From JAHEEL01 sp942491345 (GTDB lineage Bacteria > Actinomycetota > Acidimicrobiia > Spongiisociales > UBA5794): 64,000 nt of DNA. A program made the translations under genes and the position numbers. Below, one piece after another: positions 42,681-52,020 of this stretch. The DNA is taken from positions 62,001 to 126,000 of the forward strand of contig CALOAN010000019.1 of the NCBI GenBank assembly GCA_942491345.1, written 5' to 3'. Position 1 is the first letter of the stretch. Every line of letters starts with the position of its first letter. Under the pieces are notes generated by a model that had not been told where the DNA came from, did not search any database, and worked only from the letters and a program-made list of their open reading frames with translations.

Positions 42681-42730
42681 CTTGCCCGACAAGTCTGTCA
42701 GCATCACGACCATTTCTGGGCAAGTCGGGC
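42681..42730. promoter_or_regulatory. repeated inverted words upstream of hsdM
   Basis: CTTGCCCGACAAG (42681-42693) is an interrupted palindrome, and GGGCAAGTCGGGC (42718-42730) is a related word in reverse. They lie in the only gap (42626-42762) between the recombinase operon and hsdM, so the restriction genes probably have their own regulated promoter here. Confidence 0.4.
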
Positions 42731-42762
42731 TACACGCGCCCCGCACACCGGTGGACATGGCG

Positions 42763-43176
42763 TCATGAGCAGTCGCCGGTTCGCAGCGGTACGACTTTGC
42801 TCCGGTCCAGACCGCCTGACCGGAGCTGCTCGTTCTCCAACGCCAAGACCTGGATGATCCGCTCCAATTGATGAATCGTCGCGGTGAGCGCGGTGACGTC
42901 GGCGGTGAGCTCTTTCACGCGCTTCTGAGCATCGATCTTCTCCTCGCGCAGTGCGAGCAGGATCGGGGGCTCGACGTTGGTGCTGGCGATCCGGGCGCGG
43001 AACTCGTCTTGGAGGTCGGTGTGCCGGTGGGTGAGCAGCCATCGCTTGACGCGGGCCTCCTCGGCGAGCGACTTCACTGTGAGCTTGCCGTCGGAGTGCA
43101 GTGGTTTGCCGGCGATGAGTCGGTCCATCGCGTCGCGGATCGCGCGGCGCACATGCTCGTCGGCCTGACCGGTCAT
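42763..43176 (-). CDS. DUF6262/TnpC-like small accessory protein
   Basis: 137 aa from ATG 43176, overlapping the stop of the recombinase before it (ATGA). N-terminal half has an HTH-like segment (LTVKSLAEEARVKRWLLTHR); C-terminal half is a leucine-rich coiled coil (DVTALTATIHQLERIIQVLA). Size, position after the recombinases and coiled coil match TnpC of Tn554, which assists orientation and efficiency of transposition. Last gene of the recombinase operon. Confidence 0.7.
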   Translation of the reverse strand: MTGQADEHVRRAIRDAMDRLIAGKPLHSDGKLTVKSLAEEARVKRWLLTHRHTDLQDEFRARIASTNVEPPILLALREEKIDAQKRVKELTADVTALTATIHQLERIIQVLALENEQLRSGGLDRSKVVPLRTGDCS

Positions 43177-45317
43177 CGCCACTTCCCGCTGTCGTGATGC
43201 TCGTCGACGATGGCCTGCAGCGCAGTGACGCGTTGTTCGAGCCGGCTGCGTAGCGGTATCGGCGTTGTAGGAGAGGCGATCTCGGCTCGATGTTGCGTGA
43301 TGGCGTCCTCGATCTGAGCGACGTTCTGGTCAGTTCGGGCGATGTTGCCGCATCCGGGTTGGCAGTGAGAGGCATCAGGTGATCGGTGCTGGCTTGTCGT
43401 GACCTGTCGGTCGGGGTGACATAAGGCCTTGGACTGGTCGTAGCAGCAAGTGACGAACTGTTGCGGGTTGTCGTAGATGCGCAGCTGCGGGTTGGCGCGG
43501 AGGGCGGCCGATTGCTTGGTGCTCATGTAGCGGCCGCGGAATTGCCGGTCGAAGAGGTGGATGGCCTGGGTGTATCGACCAGCGGCCGGGCCGCTGACCT
43601 GTTCACCGTTTTCGAGGCGTTGATGTGCGTCTTCGAGGTAGTCGGCTCGGGCGAGGGCTTCCTCCATCGGGAAGACGTCTCGGAGGCCGCTGGCGACCCG
43701 TGATCCGTAGCCGTCGGTGGTGTAGCCGCGCAGGTGTCCGTACTGCACGCCGAGGGCCACGCGGCCGCCAGGCTTGCGGTAGATGAACCAGGCCAGTGTT
43801 CGTCTGAACCGCTTGACGGTCACAGCTTCCTCGGGATCGGCGGGGATCACCTCGTGAGGGCGTTCGAGTCTCACAGCGGCGCGATTGCTCCAATCGATCA
43901 AGTCTTGGATACGGTCCCGAACCATCCGGGGATGCACAGCCTTTCCCGCGTTGACACCGCAGGGCCATAGCGAGAACGCGTCGATCGGAAACAGAAGTTG
44001 GGAAGTGGGGTTCAGTGCTTCCATTACGGCGACGGCTTTCGCCACGGGCGCGATGGCCAGCCAGGGTTGTTCTCGTTCAACGCCGGCGGGTATTGCGTTG
44101 CCCGAATTATCAAGTGCGCCTTTGAAGGTTCTTCCGTGGATGCGGTAGTGGAGTTGCCCGGTCGCGGGGTCAGTGTGGGTTCGGCAGCAGCCGCGCTCCA
44201 GTGCGCGGCACTCCTCCCCGCGCATCCCGGTCAGGTACGCGACGACGACGAACGCGGCGGTCGCCAGATGGCGGCCCAGCTCCTCGACCTCGTAGAAGTT
44301 GATCGCCGGGGTCCAGTCCTTCCCGTCGACGGAGCCTGTGATCGGCATGGGTAGCTGTGCTTCGTCGCTGGCACTCAGGCCGGCTATCGGCCAGTGCGAG
44401 TTCATCCCCATCGCTTCTTCGGGAGACAGGCCGAGCTGCCAGCCGATGAATCCTCTTGCCAGAGAACGCATGTGCGGCCTATTGGAAGCCACCCACCCAG
44501 GCACCGTCTGCGTATCGTGACGCCGCTGTTCGACGTATGCGCGAAACCGTTGATAAGGAGTGAGAGCCTGGAGGCTCGGCGGGACATCGCAAGGTGTCGC
44601 TTTGAGTGCCTTTGCGGTAAGGATGTCGTCGCTGAAGTCGGTGACGAAACGTAGCGCCCAAACGAGCAGGCCAGCCATCGTCTGTGGATGGATGGGCGTG
44701 GTCTTGTTCTCGCTCGACCAGTTCGCAGCGCCGAGCACCGAGGTGCGTCCGATAGGGCTGTTCTCCCATGGCGGCCGTATGAGGCGGTCGGCTTCGGGAA
44801 GGTAGGGAGCGTAGAGCCAGGCACGGGTGACGGCGAAGAGAATGTTGCCTACGTTCTCGCGTGAGCCGCGGTGTCGTTTGAGGTGCTCGGCATATTCGTC
44901 GTAGATGGCGTCGGTGACCGCGCTGAACTCGTGAATGTCCCTGTCTGCCAGCCAGGTCATCCACTGCCTCAGGAAGCGCGCGAAGATGCACACCGTTGCC
45001 GGCGCGAGTTGACTACGCGCCGCTGAGGAGCGCTCCAGATCCTCGACCGGTGTCGGCTTGTTGATGCTCGCCCAGATCAATCGCTTGGCCGTGGCGACGT
45101 AGCGTGGCGGGAAGGTGTCGAAGACGATGGTCAATGTGCCTGACACGGTCTGCTTCTGCACCAGCGGGGTGAGGTCCCACCGGTTGTCGCCCACGGTGGA
45201 GAGGATTCCTCGCTGTGCTTCAGGTACGCGCTCGATGTCGGCGATGACCGGATCTGTGTCGTCAAGTTCAAGCTGACCAGTCTGTTGTGGCCACGGGCTG
45301 GCTGCTGCGGTGCTCAC
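43173..45317 (-). CDS. tyrosine-recombinase-family integrase (third of the operon)
   Basis: 714 aa from GTG 45317, overlapping the previous stop. Arm-binding/core-binding N-terminal ~300 residues include FARFLRQWMTWLADRDIHEF. The catalytic part has YLTGMRGEECRALERGCC (first Arg), later KRFRRTLAWFIYRKPG and YGHLRGYTTDGYGSR (His and probable Tyr). A Cys cluster near the end (CCYDQSKALCH...CQPGCGN) suggests a zinc finger. Acts with the two other recombinases and the DUF6262 protein. Confidence 0.8.
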   Translation of the reverse strand: MSTAAASPWPQQTGQLELDDTDPVIADIERVPEAQRGILSTVGDNRWDLTPLVQKQTVSGTLTIVFDTFPPRYVATAKRLIWASINKPTPVEDLERSSAARSQLAPATVCIFARFLRQWMTWLADRDIHEFSAVTDAIYDEYAEHLKRHRGSRENVGNILFAVTRAWLYAPYLPEADRLIRPPWENSPIGRTSVLGAANWSSENKTTPIHPQTMAGLLVWALRFVTDFSDDILTAKALKATPCDVPPSLQALTPYQRFRAYVEQRRHDTQTVPGWVASNRPHMRSLARGFIGWQLGLSPEEAMGMNSHWPIAGLSASDEAQLPMPITGSVDGKDWTPAINFYEVEELGRHLATAAFVVVAYLTGMRGEECRALERGCCRTHTDPATGQLHYRIHGRTFKGALDNSGNAIPAGVEREQPWLAIAPVAKAVAVMEALNPTSQLLFPIDAFSLWPCGVNAGKAVHPRMVRDRIQDLIDWSNRAAVRLERPHEVIPADPEEAVTVKRFRRTLAWFIYRKPGGRVALGVQYGHLRGYTTDGYGSRVASGLRDVFPMEEALARADYLEDAHQRLENGEQVSGPAAGRYTQAIHLFDRQFRGRYMSTKQSAALRANPQLRIYDNPQQFVTCCYDQSKALCHPDRQVTTSQHRSPDASHCQPGCGNIARTDQNVAQIEDAITQHRAEIASPTTPIPLRSRLEQRVTALQAIVDEHHDSGKWR

Positions 45318-47134
45318 GCGTCGAGATTCCTTCCGATGAGCGCAGTGACGACTTCGCGGTCAGCGTCGGTGACGTGGCGGCGGGCATCGCCGATCTCGGC
45401 GTTGGTTGCGTTCTGGTCGAGAATCGCTCGCAGTCGGGCGTAGTGGTCGCGGTAGTCCGTCTCCCACCGGGCCGGCGCAACGAGGGTGGCGACATTATCG
45501 AGGGCATCCAGCAGGGTGACCAGGCGCGGTAGATGTGCGGGAGTGATAACCGCGTTCGTGCAGGTAAAGCAGGCGAAGAATGAGGCCGGGCACGGTTCGC
45601 CCACGGTGGCGGCGAACGGGCTGTTCAAGAAGTCGGTGCACGCGGTGGTGGCGGTATCGAGGTGTCCGGCAAGCAGCAGCTTCAGTGTCGGCACCGGGAT
45701 ACCCAGCTGTGTCGCGGCGGTGTCCGGATCTCTCCGGGCTGCAGTCACTTCGGCGGCACTCAGCGAGCGGATCGCGACCGTGGCTTTGGCGTGAGCCACG
45801 GCATCGGCCTGTCCATCAATGATGGTGTCGGCGGCCCCTTCTGCGGTGGCCGGGTCGGGGCTGCGGTAGGTGTCTTCGCTGACGGATTCGGTGTTCTGCC
45901 GGGCATGCTGGTTCAACACCTGCTCGGACAACCGTAGCCGTCGCAGACTCACCCGCAAGGGTGTGCCGTCGTCTGCCAGCAGGCCTGCATCGGCCATGTA
46001 GTGATCGCCGCTGCCCGCGGTCAACCATTCCCGCCGGAACGGGCCCTCGTCGGTGAGGTTCTTGTGCCGGTGGGCGATGAGCAACTTCTCCGACGGGGTT
46101 CCGAGCTCTGCCAACGCGGCGCGGCATGGCTCGGTCAAGCGGACGGCGTTCTCCCACAGCTTCCCGGCCTCGCCAGCAAGGATTTCGGCGCTGTAGCGCT
46201 TGGTTCCTCTTCTCGGTTTGTCGGTTTTGACGGTGTACACCGAGTCTTCACCAGCACCGTCGGATGCCCTAAACGACGTGACGGTGAGGTTGTCCATGAC
46301 GGAGAGGTTGAATCCTCGCTCGCACACGAGAAGGACCATCAAGCAATAGATTTCCCGTATCGACGGGAACAGCGCCTGCGCCGGATTAGACACGCCACCC
46401 AGGTCGAAGCAGCCCTTCAGGACCACACGATTCGCGAGGTACTGAGAGGGAAGCATCCCGTTTCGCGACAGATACTCCAGCAGGGATCCGGTGCTCCACC
46501 GCGCCCCGCCGACATTGAACGTGATTCCGTCACCGACATCACCAACCTCGCGGTACCGGTGCAACCTCTCGGTGTTGGTCCGGATTCTGCGGAGCGCTTG
46601 ACGGACCTCGCCCTTGGCGGCACTGCGGATCCGTCCGAACTCGTCGCGACTGTAGGAGTCATTCTCCGGCAAACGGTTCCGAGGCTTCACGGCCTTCGCG
46701 CGCATCGCCTTCCGCGTGGTTTCGGGAAGTCGCGGCGACTCCGACAGCACGGCCCGCATGAGATTCACTTGCCCCGGCCAGCGAGACTGACTCTCCTTGG
46801 CCGCACGCCACGCCCACCACACCTCGGGCCCGAAATCGGCGACCGAGTGGACCTCGGGGAACTCCGTACCCAGATAGGCGATCAGTTGCCGCGCGGCACT
46901 CACCGCCGCATCAACAGTCGCCAGCGTGCGCCAACGACCACCGGATTGAGATCCGTTCGCCAGTGCTGTGACCAGGTCGTCGATCAGTTCGGCGGGCCCG
47001 TGGACGTCATCGAATGAGAATGTCCGTGTGCGTCCCGCCTCGTCGGTGAAACAGAGTTGCCGAAGCTCAAGGTCCACTGCGCTGGGTCGGGCGTACTTGC
47101 CTGCCGGGAGTGCCGCTGTTCTACGCGAAGCCAC
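45314..47134 (-). CDS. divergent recombinase of the operon (second)
   Basis: 606 aa from GTG 47134 with GGAG upstream. The region around residues 270-420 (CLMVLLVCERGFNLSVMDNL; RVSLRRLRLSEQVLNQHARQ; DTYRSPDP) aligns in order with the R...HxxR...Y regions of tyrosine recombinases but with unusual residues (RGFNLS instead of R-x-S-E), so activity may be reduced. Near the C-terminus PCPASFFACFTCTNAVITPA contains three Cys of a probable zinc knuckle, common in multi-recombinase elements. Overlaps the next gene (GTGA). Confidence 0.75.
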   Translation of the reverse strand: MASRRTAALPAGKYARPSAVDLELRQLCFTDEAGRTRTFSFDDVHGPAELIDDLVTALANGSQSGGRWRTLATVDAAVSAARQLIAYLGTEFPEVHSVADFGPEVWWAWRAAKESQSRWPGQVNLMRAVLSESPRLPETTRKAMRAKAVKPRNRLPENDSYSRDEFGRIRSAAKGEVRQALRRIRTNTERLHRYREVGDVGDGITFNVGGARWSTGSLLEYLSRNGMLPSQYLANRVVLKGCFDLGGVSNPAQALFPSIREIYCLMVLLVCERGFNLSVMDNLTVTSFRASDGAGEDSVYTVKTDKPRRGTKRYSAEILAGEAGKLWENAVRLTEPCRAALAELGTPSEKLLIAHRHKNLTDEGPFRREWLTAGSGDHYMADAGLLADDGTPLRVSLRRLRLSEQVLNQHARQNTESVSEDTYRSPDPATAEGAADTIIDGQADAVAHAKATVAIRSLSAAEVTAARRDPDTAATQLGIPVPTLKLLLAGHLDTATTACTDFLNSPFAATVGEPCPASFFACFTCTNAVITPAHLPRLVTLLDALDNVATLVAPARWETDYRDHYARLRAILDQNATNAEIGDARRHVTDADREVVTALIGRNLDA

Positions 47135-47137
47135 CGC

Positions 47138-48622
47138 TCACTGCTCCTCGGTGTCGACGATTCCGGGAGCCGCCGCCGCGATGTGCGTGATGAAATCGGC
47201 GATCGATGCGTCCTCGGCCATGTCGTCATTGAGGAACAGGTCTACCTGCAGTCCCGACACGGGTTCGAGATAGCAGTTGCGTGTGGTTTCCAAGCTTGCG
47301 TGGCCCAGCAATGTTTGAACCAAAACCCAAGGGTCACCGAAGATATGGCGATACTCGCGCCGTTCGGCGGGGGTGATGCCCATCTTGCGTTCGTGTGCGT
47401 AGATCAACGTGACCAACATCCTCAGGGCGAACGAGTGGCGCAGCATATGCGGGTGACAATGGATGTCTACCCCATGGGTCTGACACCGATCGTTGGCCGT
47501 GGAGAAGATCGCCTCCCAGGTGCGGTACGGCAACGGCAAACCGGCTTCGGACAGCCACACCATCCATGGTTCAAGCCCGCGATCAGTGGCGGTGTAGAAG
47601 TTGAGCCGATCGTCCGCGTCGAGACTGTCCAGCGGGACCGTCCCCTTGCTGCCGTCGCGGTTGGTGAAGTGGACACGGCGGTGATGGTCCACCGTGTCGA
47701 CGATCTTGATGTCGGCCAGCGCGTCGTAACGACCTTCGGAACGGGCTCGGTGAACGGCCGCTGCTCGGGTTGAAATGACGTAGTTGTCAATGTGTTTCAG
47801 TGCTGCGGCGCTGATCCAGAAATCACGGCCGCGACCTTTTGCGACGGCTTGACCGACTCGGGCCTTGGCGTAGCGAACTTGGTTGTCAGCGTTGGGGATT
47901 TCGCCCAGGACCAGCGTTCCGGCTTCACGCAGTCGCAGTCCGCTCGACCACAGCGCTTCGGCGAACGCCAGGTTGCGGCCGTCGTTGCGTCCTCGCCAGG
48001 TCGCATTCCGCCGCCCGTCGCCGCAGTAACCGCCGAGGCCGACGTCGCGCCAGCGCTTGTACGCTCTGGGCGTCAGCCACTTCAATTGAACCGAGCGGAC
48101 AGCGCTCGGCTGCAACCGCGTGGAGTCCGAGTCCCCAGACGAGCTGGACTTGTGCAGGGCGACAGGAGAAACAGCCACATTGCCGCGCCACTGCTGCCAG
48201 TCGTAGAACTTCCTGATCGCCGCCAGGTCCCGTGAAAACGTGGCCGCACCAACACGATCCGGATTCCGCTGGTCGCGTCGCCGCCAGAACTCATAGTCGG
48301 AAAGATGCTCGAACTTCGCAGCTCTCCAGTCGATGCCTTGAACGGACAGGAAGGAGAGAAACAGCTGGATGTCCGGGGCATAGGACTCCTGCGAGCCCGC
48401 CGCCAACGATTGGAACGCCGCCGACCGGAAGAACTCCAGGACCTCAACGTCCGGCCGGCCATCGGCCGTCAGGAGAAACGGTTGACCAGGACGAATTCCG
48501 AGCGCAGCCTCACGCTCTGCTATGTCCGGGAAGTCAGCAAGGACAGCGGACCTCGCGGTGTACGACCGGCTAGGCTGCCGTGCCCAACACAGTCTCCAGC
48601 GGGAGCCGTCGTGTTGTTCCAC
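47138..48622 (-). CDS. tyrosine recombinase (TnpA-like, first of the operon)
   Basis: 494 aa from GTG 48622, only 41 bp inside the element. An in-frame extension beyond the element end into the target gene exists, but is excluded because it belongs to the host gene on a shifted frame. Catalytic residues: LWSSGLRLREAG (Arg), HPHMLRHSFALRM (H-x-x-R), LLGHASLETTRNCYL (His and nucleophilic Tyr). N-terminal SAM-like fold: AAGSQESYAPDIQLFLSFLS. Expected to cut at the 6-bp core. Confidence 0.88.
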   Translation of the reverse strand: MEQHDGSRWRLCWARQPSRSYTARSAVLADFPDIAEREAALGIRPGQPFLLTADGRPDVEVLEFFRSAAFQSLAAGSQESYAPDIQLFLSFLSVQGIDWRAAKFEHLSDYEFWRRRDQRNPDRVGAATFSRDLAAIRKFYDWQQWRGNVAVSPVALHKSSSSGDSDSTRLQPSAVRSVQLKWLTPRAYKRWRDVGLGGYCGDGRRNATWRGRNDGRNLAFAEALWSSGLRLREAGTLVLGEIPNADNQVRYAKARVGQAVAKGRGRDFWISAAALKHIDNYVISTRAAAVHRARSEGRYDALADIKIVDTVDHHRRVHFTNRDGSKGTVPLDSLDADDRLNFYTATDRGLEPWMVWLSEAGLPLPYRTWEAIFSTANDRCQTHGVDIHCHPHMLRHSFALRMLVTLIYAHERKMGITPAERREYRHIFGDPWVLVQTLLGHASLETTRNCYLEPVSGLQVDLFLNDDMAEDASIADFITHIAAAAPGIVDTEEQ

Positions 48623-48635
48623 AGCAACAGAACCT

Positions 48636-48668
48636 GCCACAACACACCGACATTCTACGGAAGGGCGG
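48636..48668. repeat. right end: terminal inverted repeat plus core GGGCGG
   Basis: Read leftward from the core (48663-48668): TTCCGTAGAATGTCGG and TGTGTTG, the counterpart of the left end. The core is followed rightward by GTTACC, i.e. the Gly-Asn codons of the interrupted NPPY motif. Confidence 0.75.
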
Positions 48669-51600
48669 GTTACCGACGATGATGTGGATCGGCGCGGCGA
48701 GCTGCTTGACGATCCGGGAGTTGTTCTGCGGGAACATCTCCGTGTCCATCGAATCACCGTCTTCGGTGATCTGGAAAGTATCAGCGAGCACGATCCCCTC
48801 GAACGGGCTGTACTCCGTCTCGGTGAGCGCGTGGTAGGTGGTCTCGATGTTGACCGCCGCGATGTAGTAGGCGAGCAACATGATCTCGTTGGCGTGAAGC
48901 TCTCTGGCGTACTTCCGCTCCAGATCCTGCCGCTTGACCAACCCTGACTGCAGCAGCCGGGTCAGGAACGTGGCGGTGCCGGTGAACGGATCCAGCACGT
49001 GCACGCCCTCGTCGGTGAGACCGCGGCCGAACGCCTCCCGCGACGCGTGGTCGGCGGCCCGCAGGATGAAGTCCACGATCTCGACTGGGGTGTAGACCAC
49101 GCCCAGGGCCTCGGCCTGCTTGGCGAAGCCAATCTTGAAGAACTTCTCGTACAGTTCGGCGATCACCCGCTGCTTACCGTCCGCAGAACCGACCTCCGAC
49201 GCACGGATCCGCACCGAGTCATAGAAGCCCTCTAGATGCGCCGTCTCGGCTTCGAGACCCGCACCGCCGAGCTCGTCCACCATCGCCTGCATCGTCTTCG
49301 AGACGGGGTTGTGCGCCGCGAACTCGTGGCCGGCGAACAGGGCATCGAACACGGGCGCGGTGATGAGGTGCTGCGCGAGCATCGAGATCGCGTCTTCGCG
49401 GCTGATCGAGTCGTTGAGGTTGTCGCGCAGGCCCCGCAGGAACCGGTCGAACGCCGCGGTCACCTTCTTGTCGGCGCCGTCGAGCAGGGCGCCGATGCGG
49501 GTGATCAAGGCCGCCGCGATGTCGGCGACGTCCTTCGCCCAGTCCTCCCAGTACGTTCGGGTTCCGACCTTGTCGACGATGCGGGTGTAGATGGCCTCCT
49601 GCCACTCCGACAGGGAGAAGAGCGCCATCTGCGAAGCCAGACCACCACCGCCGCCGGATCCGTCCCCGTCGGTTACACCAGCTGCGGGGTCGGCAGTTTC
49701 GGTGCTGCCTTCCGCGGCGGTAGTCGGTCCTTCGGCGCCGAATGTTTCGGGGTTGTCGACGGTCGGGCCGATGTGCCCGCCGAGTAGGCGATCCGATCCG
49801 TGACCGGTGTCCGTGCCGGGGTTCGCGGTGTTCAGCGCGATCGAGTTCACCATCGCGTTGAACCGGTCGTCGTGGGCGCGCAGGGCGTTAAGAACCTGCC
49901 ACACCACCTTGAACCGCCGGTTGTCGCCGAGGGCCTGCGATGGCGAGATCCCGGCCGGGACGGCCACCGGCAGGATGATGTAGCCGTAGTCCTTGCCTTC
50001 GGCCTTGCGCATCACGCGGCCGACGGACTGCACGACGTCGACGACGCTGTTGCGCGGGTGCAGGAACATCACGGCGTCCAGGGCGGGAACGTCCACCCCC
50101 TCGGACAGGCACCGCGCGTTGGACAAGATCCGGCACTCGTCCTCCGGCAGCGGCGCTTTGAGCCACTGCAGCTCCCGGTTGCGTTCCAGTGCGTTGAAGG
50201 TGCCGTCGACGTGGCGGACCTGCACAGCGAGATCCAGGTTCGTGGTGTTGATGTCGACGCCGTCGTCCTGGCTGTCGGTGAGCAATTCCCGGTACGCGTC
50301 AACGACTTTCGGAAAGAGTTCGGCGACCTGCTTGGAGGTCGCGATGTCCTTGGCGAACGCTACGGCCCGGCGCATCGGGGGCGCACCCGGTACGAAGCCC
50401 TGACCGTCGGGGGTCTTGCCGGCACGCTTGGCGAGCCCGTTCCAGCACCCGACGATCTTCGTGGCATCGTCGAGCCGCAGTTCACCTTCCCCGCCCGCCA
50501 GCTGCCCCTGCAGCGGAGCGGCGACCATCTCCTCGTCCACGGTGAGGACCAGAACCTTGTAGTCGGTCAGCAGGCCACGCTCGACGGCCTCCCCGAACGA
50601 GAGGCGGTGGAACTCCGGCCCGTAGTCCTCCTCGTTGTCCATCCCCGTCAACACGGCGGAGTGTTCCTCCGCCTTCGCCTTGACGTTCTCGTCGAAGATC
50701 CGCGGGGTGGCGGTCATGTATAGGCGGCGGTCGGCGTGGAGGTAGTCCGCGTCGTGGACTCGAACGAAGTTGGACTCGTCGTCGCCAGCCAGGGTGACGC
50801 CCGTGGTGCGGTGCGCCTCGTCGCAAATCACCAGGTCGAAAGGGGCCACTCCGAGCTTCTGCGCGTCCGCGACGACCGGCAGCGACTGGTAAGTGGTGAA
50901 GACGACGGTCAGCCCCTTGGCTCGCTTGCGGTGCTCCATCTCGGAGGCGAGCTTCGCGGCGTTCGTGGTCACCGGGATCGCGACGTCGTAGGTGTTGATG
51001 TCCTCCGCTGCGCGGGAGACTTTGACGTCGGAGCAGACGGCGAACGCCCGCAGATCCAGCTGAGTCTGTGCGGTCCACTCACGCAGCGTCTGGCTGAGCA
51101 GGGAGATCGACGGGACGGCGAATAGGATCCGCGCGCTGCCACCGTTCTCAGCTACGGTGCGCTCGGCGATCTTCAGCGCAGTAAAGGTCTTGCCGGTTCC
51201 GCAAGCCATGATCAGCTTGCCACGGTCGTTGCCGGCTGCGAAGCCGGCGAACACCTTGTCGATCGCGGTGGCTTGGTGCGGTCGTGGTTCGTGGCGGGTC
51301 GCCTCCGACACGTCGACCTGGATGTCGCCGTCGACCAGGCTCACGTCCCAGTCGATCGGCGAATCGGCGATCTCCGCCAGGCCGATCCGCTGCACCGGGG
51401 TCGTCTGATTCTCCAGGGAGGCCTCGGCGTTCGGACCCCACCGGTCGGTGGTGGAGATGATGATCCGGTTGGTGAACGGCTTCTTCCCCGACTCGTTGAA
51501 GAAGGAGTCGATGTCGCTCTTGGCGAGCGTCGTAGTGGGCTCGTAGAACTTGCACTGGATCGCGGTGTACTCGCCGGTGTCCCGCTCCCGTGCCACGAGG

Positions 51601-51791
51601 TCGATCCCGAGATCGATCTTGCCCTTGGGGCGGTCGGGCCAGTCGACCCACCGCCACACCGCGTCGTACTGCTGCGACAGCATCGGGTCGAGTTCGAAGT
51701 ATCGCACCATCAGTTTCTCGAACTTGGTGCCCCGCTCGGAGTTCGACGGCGCCTCGCGGAACACCTCCATCACCTCATGGATCGTCCCCAC
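48663..51791 (-). pseudogene. 5' part of a type ISP-like restriction-modification gene (split by the element)
   Basis: 1043 native codons from GTG 51791 (GGGGGC upstream). Order: Mrr-like nuclease (GIDLVARERDTGEYTAIQCK, Asp 64 and Q-x-K 81); SF2 helicase with Walker A IMACGTGKT (about 200), LVICDEAHRTTG, YMTATPRI and VVQSVGRVMRKAEG; Gly/Ser/Thr linker; methyltransferase motif I HVLDPFTGTATFL and motif IV up to IVGNPP. There the element begins and the frame continues 30 foreign residues to a stop at 48570. This is the single-chain LlaGI/LlaBIII design. Truncated, it keeps nuclease and helicase parts but cannot methylate. Confidence 0.85.
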
Positions 51792-52020
51792 CTGTGTGCC
51801 CCCTGTCCGTCGAACGCGTGCGTCCGATGAGCCTATGCGGCGGCCGCGACTCGGCGTCGCTGATCGATGAGTTGTGCGGTTCCGTGTTACCGGTTGTCCT
51901 TCGGCACCCGCTCCGGCGAGGCTGACCGACAGCGTCCTTTCATGTGGATACGCTGCGTTCGACGGGGGAGAGATCCGCCATAGTGGCGCCAAATGGCGGA
52001 GTGTCAGGCGTCGACGGTAC

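Larger units (their letters stand above)
29447..48668. mobile_element. Tn554-like 19.2-kb element inserted at NPPY codons
   Basis: Both ends abut the hexamer GGGCGG (29447-29452 and 48663-48668), and the unit between them is 19,210 bp. Removing one unit gives CCG CCC TAC in frame and restores N-P-P-Y of the flanking methyltransferase. The ends are imperfect inverted repeats. Four recombinase-operon genes lie at the right end, the first starting 41 bp inside. Tn554 likewise uses a 6-bp core, no target duplication by transposase cutting, a fixed chromosomal site and a tnpA-tnpB-tnpC set. Cargo: IS256-type insertion, DUF6933 gene, TrlF-like ATPase, YgjP-like protease and type I restriction system. 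Confidence 0.85.

Noticed and set aside
48570..48662. C-terminal 30 residues after NPP in the 5' restriction fragment
   Set aside because: They are translated element-end DNA, Cys/Arg-rich, not part of the native protein.
29453..48662. Integration into a tRNA gene
   Set aside because: The tRNA genes lie at 57.5-64 kb; both element junctions are in a protein-coding gene.
48623..48757. In-frame N-terminal extension of the first recombinase beyond the element end
   Set aside because: It lies in the target gene and would not exist in other insertion contexts; the GTG at 48622 inside the element is the logical start.
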